In this document: one piece after another, positions 13,657 to 21,620 of the stretch
Layout: each line of letters starts with the position of its first letter
Numbering within the stretch: the stretch's first letter is position 1
Source of the DNA: Atopobium sp. oral taxon 199 str. F0494
GTDB lineage: Bacteria > Actinomycetota > Coriobacteriia > Coriobacteriales > Atopobiaceae
Length of the DNA stretch: 64,000 bases
NCBI RefSeq assembly: GCF_000411555.1
Contig: NZ_KE150486.1
Span: 186,001 to 250,000 of the forward strand
Reading direction: 5' to 3'
The notes under the pieces: generated by a model
What the model was told of the DNA's origin: nothing
Seen by the model: only the letters and a program-made list of their open reading frames with translations
The model's database searches: none
Position numbers and translations under genes: made by a program

Positions 13657-14781
13657 ATGGCTGTTTCTGCGAAAAACACATTCTCTGATGAAGTTATCTT
13701 CAAGGCTGTTGATGCTTTTGCGCCATACATGATTGAGGCCATCAAAAACATCGTGCGCATTAACAGCGTGCAAGGCGAACCGACTCCTGAGGCTCCTTTT
13801 GGAATAGGAGTAAAGCACGCTCTTAAGCAGGCGTTGTTTGATGCTTCTGAGCTTGGATTCACAACAAAAAACGTTGATGATTATATGGGATACGCATCCT
13901 TTGGCTCATCGGAAGAATATATTTGTGCGGTAGGTCATCTGGATGTAGTACCTGCTGGTTTTGGATGGACACATGAGCCGTTTGGCGCGGAAGTAGCAGG
14001 GGGCATCATATATGGCAGAGGTGTTCTTGACAACAAAGGTCCTATCTACGCGTGTCTCTACGCGCTAGCCGCTCTCAAAAAATTAGGATTTGAGCCAGAA
14101 ACCCAGATCCGAATCATATTCGGTTGCAATGAAGAAACCGGCTTTGGAGATCTTGAGTATTACCTTGCACATGAGAAGCCACCCGTTATGGGCTTTACGC
14201 CTGACTGCAAGTATCCGGTGGTATATGCCGAGCGTGGTCGGCTTGTAGTCCGTCTTTTCCCGCGAAGTGGTAAGCCTGAAGATGTTGCAGGTCTCCTAAA
14301 CTCATGTGTCTTGAATACTCGCGATACAGGGGAGACTTTTGGGATTGCATATGCGCATAAGGAGTTTGGAAAACTCCAGACAAAAAACTACCGTATTGAT
14401 TCTCAAATGCGCTATGTTGAAATGGCCATAAGTTATCCCGCAGGTATTACTGCAGTTGAACTGGTAGGTCGTATACAAGCGGCTCTTCCGGAAATACGTG
14501 TAGAAACAGTGCTAAACTGGGACCCTGTGCGGTTTGACCGCTCTTCTCATCTTGTAAAAACACTGCAATTAACATATGAGCGTGTGACGGGACTTGATGG
14601 TACGCCGGTAACTACTACAGGCGGGACCTATGCCAAACTGATGCCTCATATTGTACCGTTTGGGCCTTCGTTTCCCGGGCAAAAGGGCATAGGACATCTG
14701 CCAGACGAGTGGATGTCCATCAGCGATATCATCAAAAACGCGAAGATTTACGCCTTAAGTCTTTACGAGCTTTCCCGGTAA
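13657..14781 (+). CDS. M20-family metallodipeptidase (Sapep/PepV-like)
   Basis: 374 residues, shorter than PepV (about 470). The metal ligands are visible as H in G-H-L-D-V-V-P, D in YGRGVLDNKGP, the E-E pair in GCNEETGF, D in F-T-P-D and the late H in GIGHLPDEW. A lid/dimerisation insertion lies between about 190 and 300, here reduced. It cleaves dipeptides with an unblocked N-terminus in the cytoplasm. The ATG is 2 bp after the glycosylasparaginase stop, so the two are co-translated. Its likely job is to process the peptide part of an imported glycopeptide or an Asp/Asn dipeptide. Confidence 0.88.
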   Translation: MAVSAKNTFSDEVIFKAVDAFAPYMIEAIKNIVRINSVQGEPTPEAPFGIGVKHALKQALFDASELGFTTKNVDDYMGYASFGSSEEYICAVGHLDVVPAGFGWTHEPFGAEVAGGIIYGRGVLDNKGPIYACLYALAALKKLGFEPETQIRIIFGCNEETGFGDLEYYLAHEKPPVMGFTPDCKYPVVYAERGRLVVRLFPRSGKPEDVAGLLNSCVLNTRDTGETFGIAYAHKEFGKLQTKNYRIDSQMRYVEMAISYPAGITAVELVGRIQAALPEIRVETVLNWDPVRFDRSSHLVKTLQLTYERVTGLDGTPVTTTGGTYAKLMPHIVPFGPSFPGQKGIGHLPDEWMSISDIIKNAKIYALSLYELSR

Positions 14782-14813
14782 GACAAAGTCTGTGAAAAGG
14801 AGTCGCCTCAACT

Positions 14814-15665
14814 ATGCGAAAGACAGAATACGTGTCTAAGGGCAGGCATATTTCGAAGAGTGAAGATACGTCGGAGACAGGATACGTGCAAAAGGCTCAA
14901 GGTATGCACGGTCGCATTGTTGAGATTTGCTGCGGAGGATTTGCCGATGCTCTGACTGCGGAAAAGGGTGGCGCACGGAGGGTGGAACTCAATTCTGCCC
15001 TGCCTTTGGGAGGTCTGACGCCAAGTGCCGCAAGTCTGCGGCTTGTCAAAGCACATACCTCACTTGAAACGATATGCATGGTTCGTCCGCGTGCCGCCGG
15101 TTTTGCCTATTCAGACGCTGAATTTGAGCAGATGAAAGCAGAAACGAAAGCGCTCCTTGCAGCAGGTGCGGATGGGATTGCCTTTGGCATACTGACGCCT
15201 GTTTCCACGGTAGATCTAGCTCGCTCGCGCGCATTGGCCGATATTGTCCATGAGGCGGGTGCTGTTGCGGTCTTTCATCGTGCTTTTGATATGACACCTC
15301 AACCTTTTAATGCCATTGAGGCTCTTATCGAACTGGTTCATGCCGACAGAGTCCTCACTTCAGGACAGCGTCCAACCGCGCTTGCCGGCGTGTCTTTGAT
15401 TGCACGTCTTCAAAGAGAGTATGGTGCTGAGATTGAGATTCTTCCTGGTTCGGGCATTACGCCGGATAACGTGAGTCGGTTTATACGGGAGACTAACGTA
15501 GGCCAGGTGCACGCTTCGTGCAAGAGTAAGGTAGAGGATCCCACCACCCAATCGCCTTTCGTAAGCTTTGCCTACCTTGACGGCGCGGACACTGTGGGGT
15601 ATGAAAAAGTTACATTCGAACGCGTTTGTCAGCTTGTCAAAAACGTCTCGGAACTGCCAGCCTAG
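14814..15665 (+). CDS. cutC: CutC-family TIM-barrel protein
   Basis: 283 residues. After an atypical ~30-residue polar N-terminus comes the CutC core: V-E-I-C-C-G, A-x-x-G-G-A-R-R-V-E-L-N-S-A-L-x-x-G-G-L-T-P, VRPRAAGFAY, G-A-D-G-I-A-F-G, V-F-H-R-A-F-D-M and the phosphate-binding P-G-S-G-I. The core begins at the ATG at 14904, so translation may start there, but AGGAG precedes 14814. The family was named for copper tolerance, yet its biochemical role is unsettled. Its barrel has a sugar- or phosphate-type active site, and its presence at the end of a glycoside operon suggests a metabolic task. Confidence 0.85.
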   Translation: MRKTEYVSKGRHISKSEDTSETGYVQKAQGMHGRIVEICCGGFADALTAEKGGARRVELNSALPLGGLTPSAASLRLVKAHTSLETICMVRPRAAGFAYSDAEFEQMKAETKALLAAGADGIAFGILTPVSTVDLARSRALADIVHEAGAVAVFHRAFDMTPQPFNAIEALIELVHADRVLTSGQRPTALAGVSLIARLQREYGAEIEILPGSGITPDNVSRFIRETNVGQVHASCKSKVEDPTTQSPFVSFAYLDGADTVGYEKVTFERVCQLVKNVSELPA

Positions 15666-15689
15666 CGACAGAACATGTAAGAGGATAAA

Positions 15690-16304
15690 GTGGATACCGA
15701 TATCAAAAATGCTAATGTAGATATTCAAGAGCGCTGCGTAGCGCCTGGCAAGACGGATCTTTTGCCTGACGCTCATCTTGGCGTACGTTTTATCGCCTAT
15801 CTAATCGATTGGTATATTGGTGCCTTAGTGACAGCACTTCCGATGGCCGTTTGCGCGCAAAAACTTTATGGTGATGTGACTATGCAAAATATCCTCTCTT
15901 TTGAAGCTCCCTATGGGCTTGTTGCAGGACTTTTTTCGCTGCTTTGCGCGGTTTTGTACTTTGTAGTGTTGCCCGTGTTGGTGTGGCAGGGTCAGACCCT
16001 AGGAAAGCACTTTTTGCATGTAAAAATCGTTTCGGCGGATGGCTCAAAGGCATCAGTGTCTCAGCTTTTGCTGAGGCAGGTTATAGGCATTATTGTTGTG
16101 GAAGGCGCTCTCGTGACGGCAAGCACGGTCCTTCGCAATGTATTGCAGCTCGTCTTGGGAATCAATGTAGCGTATGGGGTGTATGTGGGCATTGCAATCA
16201 GTTTGATAAGTGTGGCTATGTTGTGGTTTACCAAAGGCCATCGCGCGCTGCACGATTTCATTGGAGGAACTAAGGTAGTTCGTATCCCTAGTGAGAACAT
16301 ATAG
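15690..16304 (+). CDS. RDD-family membrane protein
   Basis: 204 residues starting at GTG 15690 with AGAGGA upstream. After ~30 polar residues, the R-F-I-A-Y-L-I-D-W-Y segment gives the R-x-x-x-x-x-x-D pattern of the RDD domain in the first membrane helix. Three or four further hydrophobic helices follow, with Q-G-Q-T-L-G-K-H-F-L-H-V-K-I-V-S and the closing R-A-L-H-D-F-I-G-G-T-K-V-V typical of the family. RDD proteins are of unclear function; some act as ion antiporters. It follows cutC after 24 bp and may be its co-transcribed neighbour. Confidence 0.85.
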   Translation: MDTDIKNANVDIQERCVAPGKTDLLPDAHLGVRFIAYLIDWYIGALVTALPMAVCAQKLYGDVTMQNILSFEAPYGLVAGLFSLLCAVLYFVVLPVLVWQGQTLGKHFLHVKIVSADGSKASVSQLLLRQVIGIIVVEGALVTASTVLRNVLQLVLGINVAYGVYVGIAISLISVAMLWFTKGHRALHDFIGGTKVVRIPSENI

Positions 16305-16316
16305 TCTTTTTTGACG

Positions 16317-17138
16317 CTAGGATAGAACGAATTTCTCGATAACCTCAGCGACGCCGCCGGCGTTGTTGTCGAGGGTAGTCACATAGTCCGCTTGACATTT
16401 AAGTTCTTTGGGGGCGTTTGCCATGAATACTCCGAGGCCTGCGGTTTTAACCATGGGCAGGTCGTTGTAGTTATCTCCGATAGCGATAATCTCTTCTGCG
16501 GGAATGTCGAGAATTTCTCCCAGGCGCAGGAGGCCCGTACCCTTATTGACGCCCTTTTTATTAAATTCAAGATAGCGATTGGCAGAAAAGCTGACGTCTA
16601 TGTCGTCCGTGATATCCTGCCATTCTTGCGCAAGCTGGTGAAGATAGGCAACGTTTGTATTCATGACCAGGCATTTAATGATTTGCTCGTCGGCGAGAAA
16701 GTCGAGGTTTGGCTCATCGGTTTCATCCATCTTTTGCAGCTTGCAAGTATAGCGGCGCTCAATTTCAGGAACGTTCCACGCCCAGATCTTGTGAGCCGTA
16801 TACACATGAACACAGAGATCGCCGAGGGCAAGCGCTCTTTGCAGCACCTCATTCGCGAATGCGCGCGATATACCTTCCATGCTGATGACGCGGTTGCCTT
16901 TGTTTTCGGTGATAACACCGCTGTTAAACGAGATGGTGTATTCATTCGGTTGATCATAAAGACCAAGCTCTTTCAAGGTAATCTGAATGCTCTGGTAGTT
17001 TCTGCCTGACGCGGGAACAAACTTGACCCCTTTGTTTCTCGCGGTAAGGATGGCCTTGCGCGCGTTTTCAGGAAGACAATGATTCGAGTCAAGCAACGTT
17101 TCATCAAGATCGCTTGCGATGAGCTTGTAGGAGGGCAT
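16317..17138 (-). CDS. HAD-superfamily phosphatase, Cof type
   Basis: 273 residues. Motif I is DLDETLLDS (about 9-17), motif II is the S in V-P-A-S-G-R-N, Lys lies in the N-K-G region of N-K-K-G-V-N-K-G, and motif IV is I-G-D-N-Y-N-D (about 219-225). A C2B cap lies between motifs II and III. Cof-type enzymes dephosphorylate sugar phosphates and cofactors such as flavin precursors in the cytoplasm. It is convergent with the RDD gene, 12 bp from stop to stop. The exact substrate cannot be predicted. Confidence 0.9.
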   Translation of the reverse strand: MPSYKLIASDLDETLLDSNHCLPENARKAILTARNKGVKFVPASGRNYQSIQITLKELGLYDQPNEYTISFNSGVITENKGNRVISMEGISRAFANEVLQRALALGDLCVHVYTAHKIWAWNVPEIERRYTCKLQKMDETDEPNLDFLADEQIIKCLVMNTNVAYLHQLAQEWQDITDDIDVSFSANRYLEFNKKGVNKGTGLLRLGEILDIPAEEIIAIGDNYNDLPMVKTAGLGVFMANAPKELKCQADYVTTLDNNAGGVAEVIEKFVLS

Positions 17139-17302
17139 GAAGTTCCAATCTGCTTGCCTTGCTTTTGATATTTCATTGTAGACATATCCGGCAGGCGTGT
17201 GCCAGATTGCTCGAGCGTTTCGCCGTTTTTTGCAGCTCTTGAAAGGCTCTGTGGCAGCTCGACGTATACTTTTAGCATCAGAAGCGCAAGAAGGGAAATG
17301 AC

Positions 17303-18283
17303 ATGAAACTCGCAGTGATTGGCACCGGAAAGATCGCGCATCAAGTTGTATCGTACCTTGTGGCGTGGGGCTATGAGTTTGCCGCGGTGGTGAGCACGCC
17401 GCGCTCCTTTGACGCAGCTCAAGAGCTCGCGCAGCTGACGAGAAGTGCCGCTTATAGCTCCTTCAAGGATGCCCTGGCAGGCGCTGAGTTTGATACGGTC
17501 TACATTACCACCCCCAACAACACGCACTTCTCGCTTGCTCAAGCTGCGCTTGAGGCGGATAAGAACGTCATTGTTGAGAAGCCGATGACGTCGAATTTTG
17601 CTGAGGCTCAAAAGCTGGCAGATCTTGCCCGTACGAGGGATCTCTTCCTGTATGAGGCGACTACAACGCTTTATCAACCAAACTATCAGGCTATCCGGGA
17701 AGTGCTGCCGCAACTGGGCGCAATACGGCTCGTGTCGTCAGAGTACAGTCAATATTCCAGCCGCTATGACGCTTTTTGCGCAGGACAGAATCCGCGCGCG
17801 TTTACCCTGGAGGCGTCAGGTGGCTCCTTGATGGATATCGGCCTATATGCTGTGACGTGGATTGTGGGTCTTTTTGGCAAGCCTCAGCGAGTGCGACGCG
17901 CCGCTACTATCCAGCGTGGCATTGATACTTCCGGTATTACGACGCTTGATTACGGTGATTTTCAGGCTGTGGCGCTGGACGCAAAGGATTGCGATGGACC
18001 AAACCGCTCGGTTATCGAGGGCGAGAAGGGCTATCTTGTACAGCATACGGCGCCTGGAGTGTGTGGCCGTGCGACTCTTCTGCTGCGCGGGAAAGCAGAG
18101 GAAGAGATTGATCTCAATCCTGCGAATCATTATCAGGCGGAATTTGAAGCCTTTGCCCGTGCTATTGATACCGGAAACAGAAAACATTGCGCTCGTCAGC
18201 TTGAAATCAGCTTGGCGGTGTCTCAGGTTCTCACCGACGCGCGCTATGACACGGGTGTGCGTTTTCCAGCGGACAAGGCATAG
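17303..18283 (+). CDS. Gfo/Idh/MocA-family NAD(P)-dependent oxidoreductase
   Basis: 326 residues, with an AAGGGA ribosome binding site. The N-terminal Rossmann motif is V-I-G-T-G-K-I-A (about 4-11), followed by T-T-P-N-N-T-H (about 70) and the cofactor/substrate motif VIVEKPM (about 92). The second domain (about 120-326) has L-M-D-I-G-L-Y, with the family's D-I-G-x-Y pattern where a catalytic His/Lys often lies. The family oxidises sugars, inositols or dihydrodiols. The gene stands alone between a phosphatase on the other strand and the RNase P RNA, so the substrate is open. Confidence 0.9.
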   Translation: MKLAVIGTGKIAHQVVSYLVAWGYEFAAVVSTPRSFDAAQELAQLTRSAAYSSFKDALAGAEFDTVYITTPNNTHFSLAQAALEADKNVIVEKPMTSNFAEAQKLADLARTRDLFLYEATTTLYQPNYQAIREVLPQLGAIRLVSSEYSQYSSRYDAFCAGQNPRAFTLEASGGSLMDIGLYAVTWIVGLFGKPQRVRRAATIQRGIDTSGITTLDYGDFQAVALDAKDCDGPNRSVIEGEKGYLVQHTAPGVCGRATLLLRGKAEEEIDLNPANHYQAEFEAFARAIDTGNRKHCARQLEISLAVSQVLTDARYDTGVRFPADKA

Positions 18284-18353
18284 GGGACAAGGGATAAGAG
18301 ATAGGGATAGGAGATAGCCGAAAACCACGGATCTTCTCGATTTTTTGGAAAGA

Positions 18354-18718
18354 GCAAAGCGGGCCTGTAAGCCGGGTTCTGTCGTGGACGACCATTTATC
18401 TACGAATGCCGTTGCCGACATCCTCTAGCGCGCAACCCGAGCGCAGTGCGGGCTACACCATAGCGCTCCTATTTGCGTTTGCTCCGGATGGGGTTTACCA
18501 AGCCGCCCTGTCGCCAGAGCGCTGGTAGTCTCTTACACTACCGTTTCAGCTTTTCTCTTTACGCTTGCGCGCAGGTGAGAGTCTTCTTTTCTGCGGCACT
18601 TTCCGTCGGGTCACCCCGCCTGGCCGTTAGCCAGCATCCTGCCCGTGGAGCCCGGACTTTCCTCATGGCAGCCCTCCAAGACTGGATGGCCGCCCCGCGG
18701 TCGTCTGGCCCGCTTTGC
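18354..18718 (-). ncRNA. rnpB: RNase P RNA, bacterial type A
   Basis: The minus strand reads through the conserved blocks of rnpB: GAGGAAAGTCCGGGCTC near the 5' end, GGTAAACCCC in the middle and ACAGAACCCGGCTTACAGGC at the 3' end. Helix P1 is given by 12 perfectly complementary bases (18707-18718 with 18354-18365), which set the ends. The RNA is the catalytic part of the enzyme that trims tRNA 5' leaders. A TACAAT -10 (18726-18731, minus strand) lies seven bases before the start. Confidence 0.97.
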
Positions 18719-18725
18719 AGAGGCG

Positions 18726-18731
18726 ATTGTA
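18726..18731 (-). promoter_or_regulatory. -10 hexamer TACAAT of rnpB
   Basis: On the minus strand, TACAAT ends seven bases before the first P1 base of RNase P RNA (18718). No good -35 was seen. Confidence 0.55.
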
Positions 18732-18830
18732 ACACTAAATCGAGCCCAATAGAAAAGTTTGCTACGCGGCGCATTCGACACTGGTACTATTAAAAACAGT
18801 GATATTCAAGCGAGCCATATGGGGGAGATT

Positions 18831-19379
18831 ATGGGCCTACTGGATTTTCTGAAGAAACAGTCTGCTGGCGAGAAGAACGCCGTGCCGGAGCCTATCCACG
18901 TACATGAGAAAAAACTGACCGTTTTCGCGCCTGCTACGGGTCGTGGCGTTGCCTTGGCCGATGTTCCCGATCCTGTTTTTTCCGGCGGTGTTTTGGGCGA
19001 GGGTTATGGTATCTGGCCCGAAGAAGGCGTCATCTACGCCCCAGTAAGCGGCGTTGTCAGTGCGACCACTCCAACCATGCATGCGCTTGGCCTTACCTCC
19101 AAAGACGGCCTTGAGATTCTGATTCATGTCGGTGTTGATACTGTTGAGATGCGCGGAGATGGCTTTATCTCTTTTGTCAAACAGGACGAGGAAGTCAAGG
19201 TTGGTCAACCGCTCATGAGCTTTGATTTGAAAAAAATCCACGCCGCGAAACATCCTGAGGTTATTATCATTGCGATAACCAATACCTCTGAGCTTGCAGG
19301 CGTTACTCCCGTAGAGCCGACCGAAAAGATTGAAGCGGGCGCTCCCATCCTTTGCGTCTCTGCGAAGGCTGCCAACTAA
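18831..19379 (+). CDS. crr: PTS glucose-type EIIA (Crr-like)
   Basis: 182 residues from ATG 18831 with GGGGGAG upstream. The active-site pair is His84 (P-T-M-H-A-L) and the phosphorylated His99 (E-I-L-I-H-V-G-V-D-T). I-Y-A-P-V-S-G and the closing G-x-P-I-L are those of E. coli EIIA-Glc and of EIIA domains fused to BglF/PtsG. It is a free-standing domain with a charged N-terminal helix (G-L-L-D-F-L-K-K) as in Crr. It could serve the EIIBC at 24528-25946, which lacks its own EIIA. It lies 2 bp before a YigZ gene. Confidence 0.93.
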   Translation: MGLLDFLKKQSAGEKNAVPEPIHVHEKKLTVFAPATGRGVALADVPDPVFSGGVLGEGYGIWPEEGVIYAPVSGVVSATTPTMHALGLTSKDGLEILIHVGVDTVEMRGDGFISFVKQDEEVKVGQPLMSFDLKKIHAAKHPEVIIIAITNTSELAGVTPVEPTEKIEAGAPILCVSAKAAN

Positions 19380-19381
19380 TA

Positions 19382-20026
19382 GTGAGTCGTTTGTCATACA
19401 AAACGCTTGCTTCGGGCTTTGAAGCGACCGGCATTTATGAGGATCGCCGGAGCCGTTTTATTGCCCAACTTACTCATATTGTGTCCGAAGATGAGGCGAA
19501 CGACTATATCGCCGGCGTTCGCGCGCGTTATCATGACGCCCGCCACAACGTGCCGGCATGGATTTTATCGGATGGCCGTGAGCGCTGCTCTGACGACGGT
19601 GAACCATCACGTACTGCCGGTATGCCAATCCTTGAGGTTTTACATGGCGCCGGTCTTGCCGATGTGTGCTGTGTGGTGACGCGCTACTTCGGCGGCACGT
19701 TGCTTGGTCCGGGAGGTTTGGTCCGCGCATATACCGCAGCAACGCAGATTGCTCTTACGGATGCCGAGAAGAACAACTCACTTGTTGAAATGCGTTCGGT
19801 GACTCGTGTGACACTGACAACAGTGCCGTATGCGCTGTACGAGCGCATACGGCACTTGGCGTCTGATGCGGGCGGTAAGGTTGCGCGCGCTGACTTTGAA
19901 GCTGAGGTTTTTCTTGCCATCGACTTCAAAAGCGGAGAAGAGAAGCCATTTATAGACGCTCTGAGAGAGCTCGGCTCAGGAAATCTTCTGCCGATGGTGC
20001 AATCCCCGCGCTTTGACGCGTTCTAG
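19382..20026 (+). CDS. YigZ/IMPACT-family protein
   Basis: 214-215 residues starting at GTG 19382, two bases after the EIIA stop. The N-terminal UPF0029 domain shows S-R-F-I-A-Q-L (about 24), A-R-H-N-V-P-A-W, DDGEPSRTAG (about 72) and V-V-T-R-Y-F-G-G-T-L-L-G-x-G-G-L-V-R-A-Y (about 97-116), the signature of the family. A ferredoxin-like C-terminal DUF1949 domain follows. IMPACT homologues in eukaryotes regulate Gcn2; the bacterial role, probably linked to ribosomes or translation, is undefined. The product is a soluble cytoplasmic protein. Confidence 0.92.
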   Translation: MSRLSYKTLASGFEATGIYEDRRSRFIAQLTHIVSEDEANDYIAGVRARYHDARHNVPAWILSDGRERCSDDGEPSRTAGMPILEVLHGAGLADVCCVVTRYFGGTLLGPGGLVRAYTAATQIALTDAEKNNSLVEMRSVTRVTLTTVPYALYERIRHLASDAGGKVARADFEAEVFLAIDFKSGEEKPFIDALRELGSGNLLPMVQSPRFDAF

Positions 20027-20037
20027 CGTTCTAGCCG

Positions 20038-21570
20038 CTACTCGCGGCCGTATCCGCCGAGCGCATAGCCCATGCCAGACCAAGGATCAACTTCAACATC
20101 CTTTGTTTCGTCATCCCAAAGTTTGAGGAGTTCCTCGGAAACGTATTCGCGGCGCACATCGGACTCTCCGCCGTACAGGCGGAACCAATCGGCGCTCATG
20201 ATGAGATAGCCGTCTTTGCCGGCGTCCTTGCCCCAGCTGTTTTCAATGCGCCACTGCTTTGCCTTACCGTCTTTACCAAGTTCAACACCCTGGAAGGTCA
20301 TGGCGTGAGTGAGGCATGTCTCGTAGTGGTCAATCATGGAAGTGCGGTCCATGTCAAAGTCAACGCCAAAAAGGCCGTTGAAATCAACGGTATCGGTGGA
20401 CAGGACATAGTTGAAGTCCTGAATGCGGCGAGGGAACTCCTGCATAACGTCGCATGCCATGGCGACCGGGTGTCCCGCCTTGAGAGATGCGATGGTAGCG
20501 GCCTCAAGAACCTCAGGAGCGACATTTAAGAAACGCGCCTTCAGGCCGCCAAGGACAGAGTCAACATACTTAACACGATAGACCGTGCCATAAGGGAATT
20601 TTGAGCCGGGAATGGAAACGAGTGAGACGAAGGCATCAACGTTGACGTTGCAGTACCTTTTCGCAAACTGAAGCGGCGTGATGTTAAGGTCGCGGAGAAT
20701 CTGGGCGCCTTTCTCGTCTTTTTTGTCGCCTTTGTCCACGTCCTTTGCCAGATTCTTGCCGGCTTTTGCGGAGGACTTTGCAGCGGAGCCTTCAGCAGGC
20801 TGTGGCGCGTTGTTCTCGCCAGGTTCAACAGGGAAGAGTTTTTTAGCGTCAGCCTTGCAGTCCTTGCCAACTTTCATTTCAAAATCAAATTTGATTGGCG
20901 GCTCGCCAAGGCAGACGGAAAGAATCTTGTAGAAATCGCCGAGCATCTTCTGCTTGGTTGCGTGGAGCTCATCAAGGGTAGCACCGTCGGCTGCAGCTTT
21001 GCGGAGCAGTGCGGCGTCTTTGCGGAAGAGACGGTTGATACGCCCGTCCATCTGGTCTGAGTTCTTGGAGCAGGCGGTCTCGGGCATGGCACTCTTGGGA
21101 ACCAGTCCGTATTTCTTTACTAAGTTCATGGCAAAGGGATAGTAGCCACCGTCTCCGATACCCTCGGTAAGAAGCGTCTGCACCAAGCGATCATCAGCAG
21201 GTTTGTTGGTAGTTTCGATGATGTATTCAAGCGTTGAATTGACTTTTTCAAGCTTGTCATAAAACATACCGTATGCCTGCGAAAACTCAAACGTATCCAC
21301 ATCCAAAAATTTGATGGCTTCCTGACGCAGGACGTTGAAGGCGGCAAACATCCAGCAGCGGCCGCTTTGGCGCTGGTTGGTAATATCGCCGGTCTTGGGA
21401 ATGGAAATGCCGTACGTATCGGTGTAGCTGCGCATGGCGGTAACGTCACGAGCCGCCGCCATAACGTCCATGGACGTGACAGAGTTACGTGCAATACGAT
21501 TAGCCCGATCTTTGCTAAATGCCTTTTGCTGTTTTGCGGCCCATTTGGGGTCAATGGTTGCTTCTGACAT
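20038..21570 (-). CDS. PepC/bleomycin-hydrolase-like cysteine aminopeptidase, copy 2, with Lys/Ala-rich insertion
   Basis: 510 residues. The C1B catalytic set is present: Gln and Cys in NQRQSGRCWMFA (about 64-75), His in C-L-T-H-A-M (about 415) and Asn in R-I-E-N-S-W-G (about 436). PepC is a cytoplasmic hexameric aminopeptidase. Compared with the upstream paralogue (21621-22979) and the usual ~450 residues, it carries an extra stretch of about 50 residues (near 245-295) rich in Lys, Ala, Asp and Gly. This is probably a disordered surface loop. It lies 50 bp after the paralogue and AAGGAGACTGT precedes ATG 21570. Confidence 0.92.
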   Translation of the reverse strand: MSEATIDPKWAAKQQKAFSKDRANRIARNSVTSMDVMAAARDVTAMRSYTDTYGISIPKTGDITNQRQSGRCWMFAAFNVLRQEAIKFLDVDTFEFSQAYGMFYDKLEKVNSTLEYIIETTNKPADDRLVQTLLTEGIGDGGYYPFAMNLVKKYGLVPKSAMPETACSKNSDQMDGRINRLFRKDAALLRKAAADGATLDELHATKQKMLGDFYKILSVCLGEPPIKFDFEMKVGKDCKADAKKLFPVEPGENNAPQPAEGSAAKSSAKAGKNLAKDVDKGDKKDEKGAQILRDLNITPLQFAKRYCNVNVDAFVSLVSIPGSKFPYGTVYRVKYVDSVLGGLKARFLNVAPEVLEAATIASLKAGHPVAMACDVMQEFPRRIQDFNYVLSTDTVDFNGLFGVDFDMDRTSMIDHYETCLTHAMTFQGVELGKDGKAKQWRIENSWGKDAGKDGYLIMSADWFRLYGGESDVRREYVSEELLKLWDDETKDVEVDPWSGMGYALGGYGRE

Positions 21571-21620
21571 ACAGTCTCCTTACTGTGAATTACATAAAAC
21601 GCTGTTGCTGCGATATGCGT

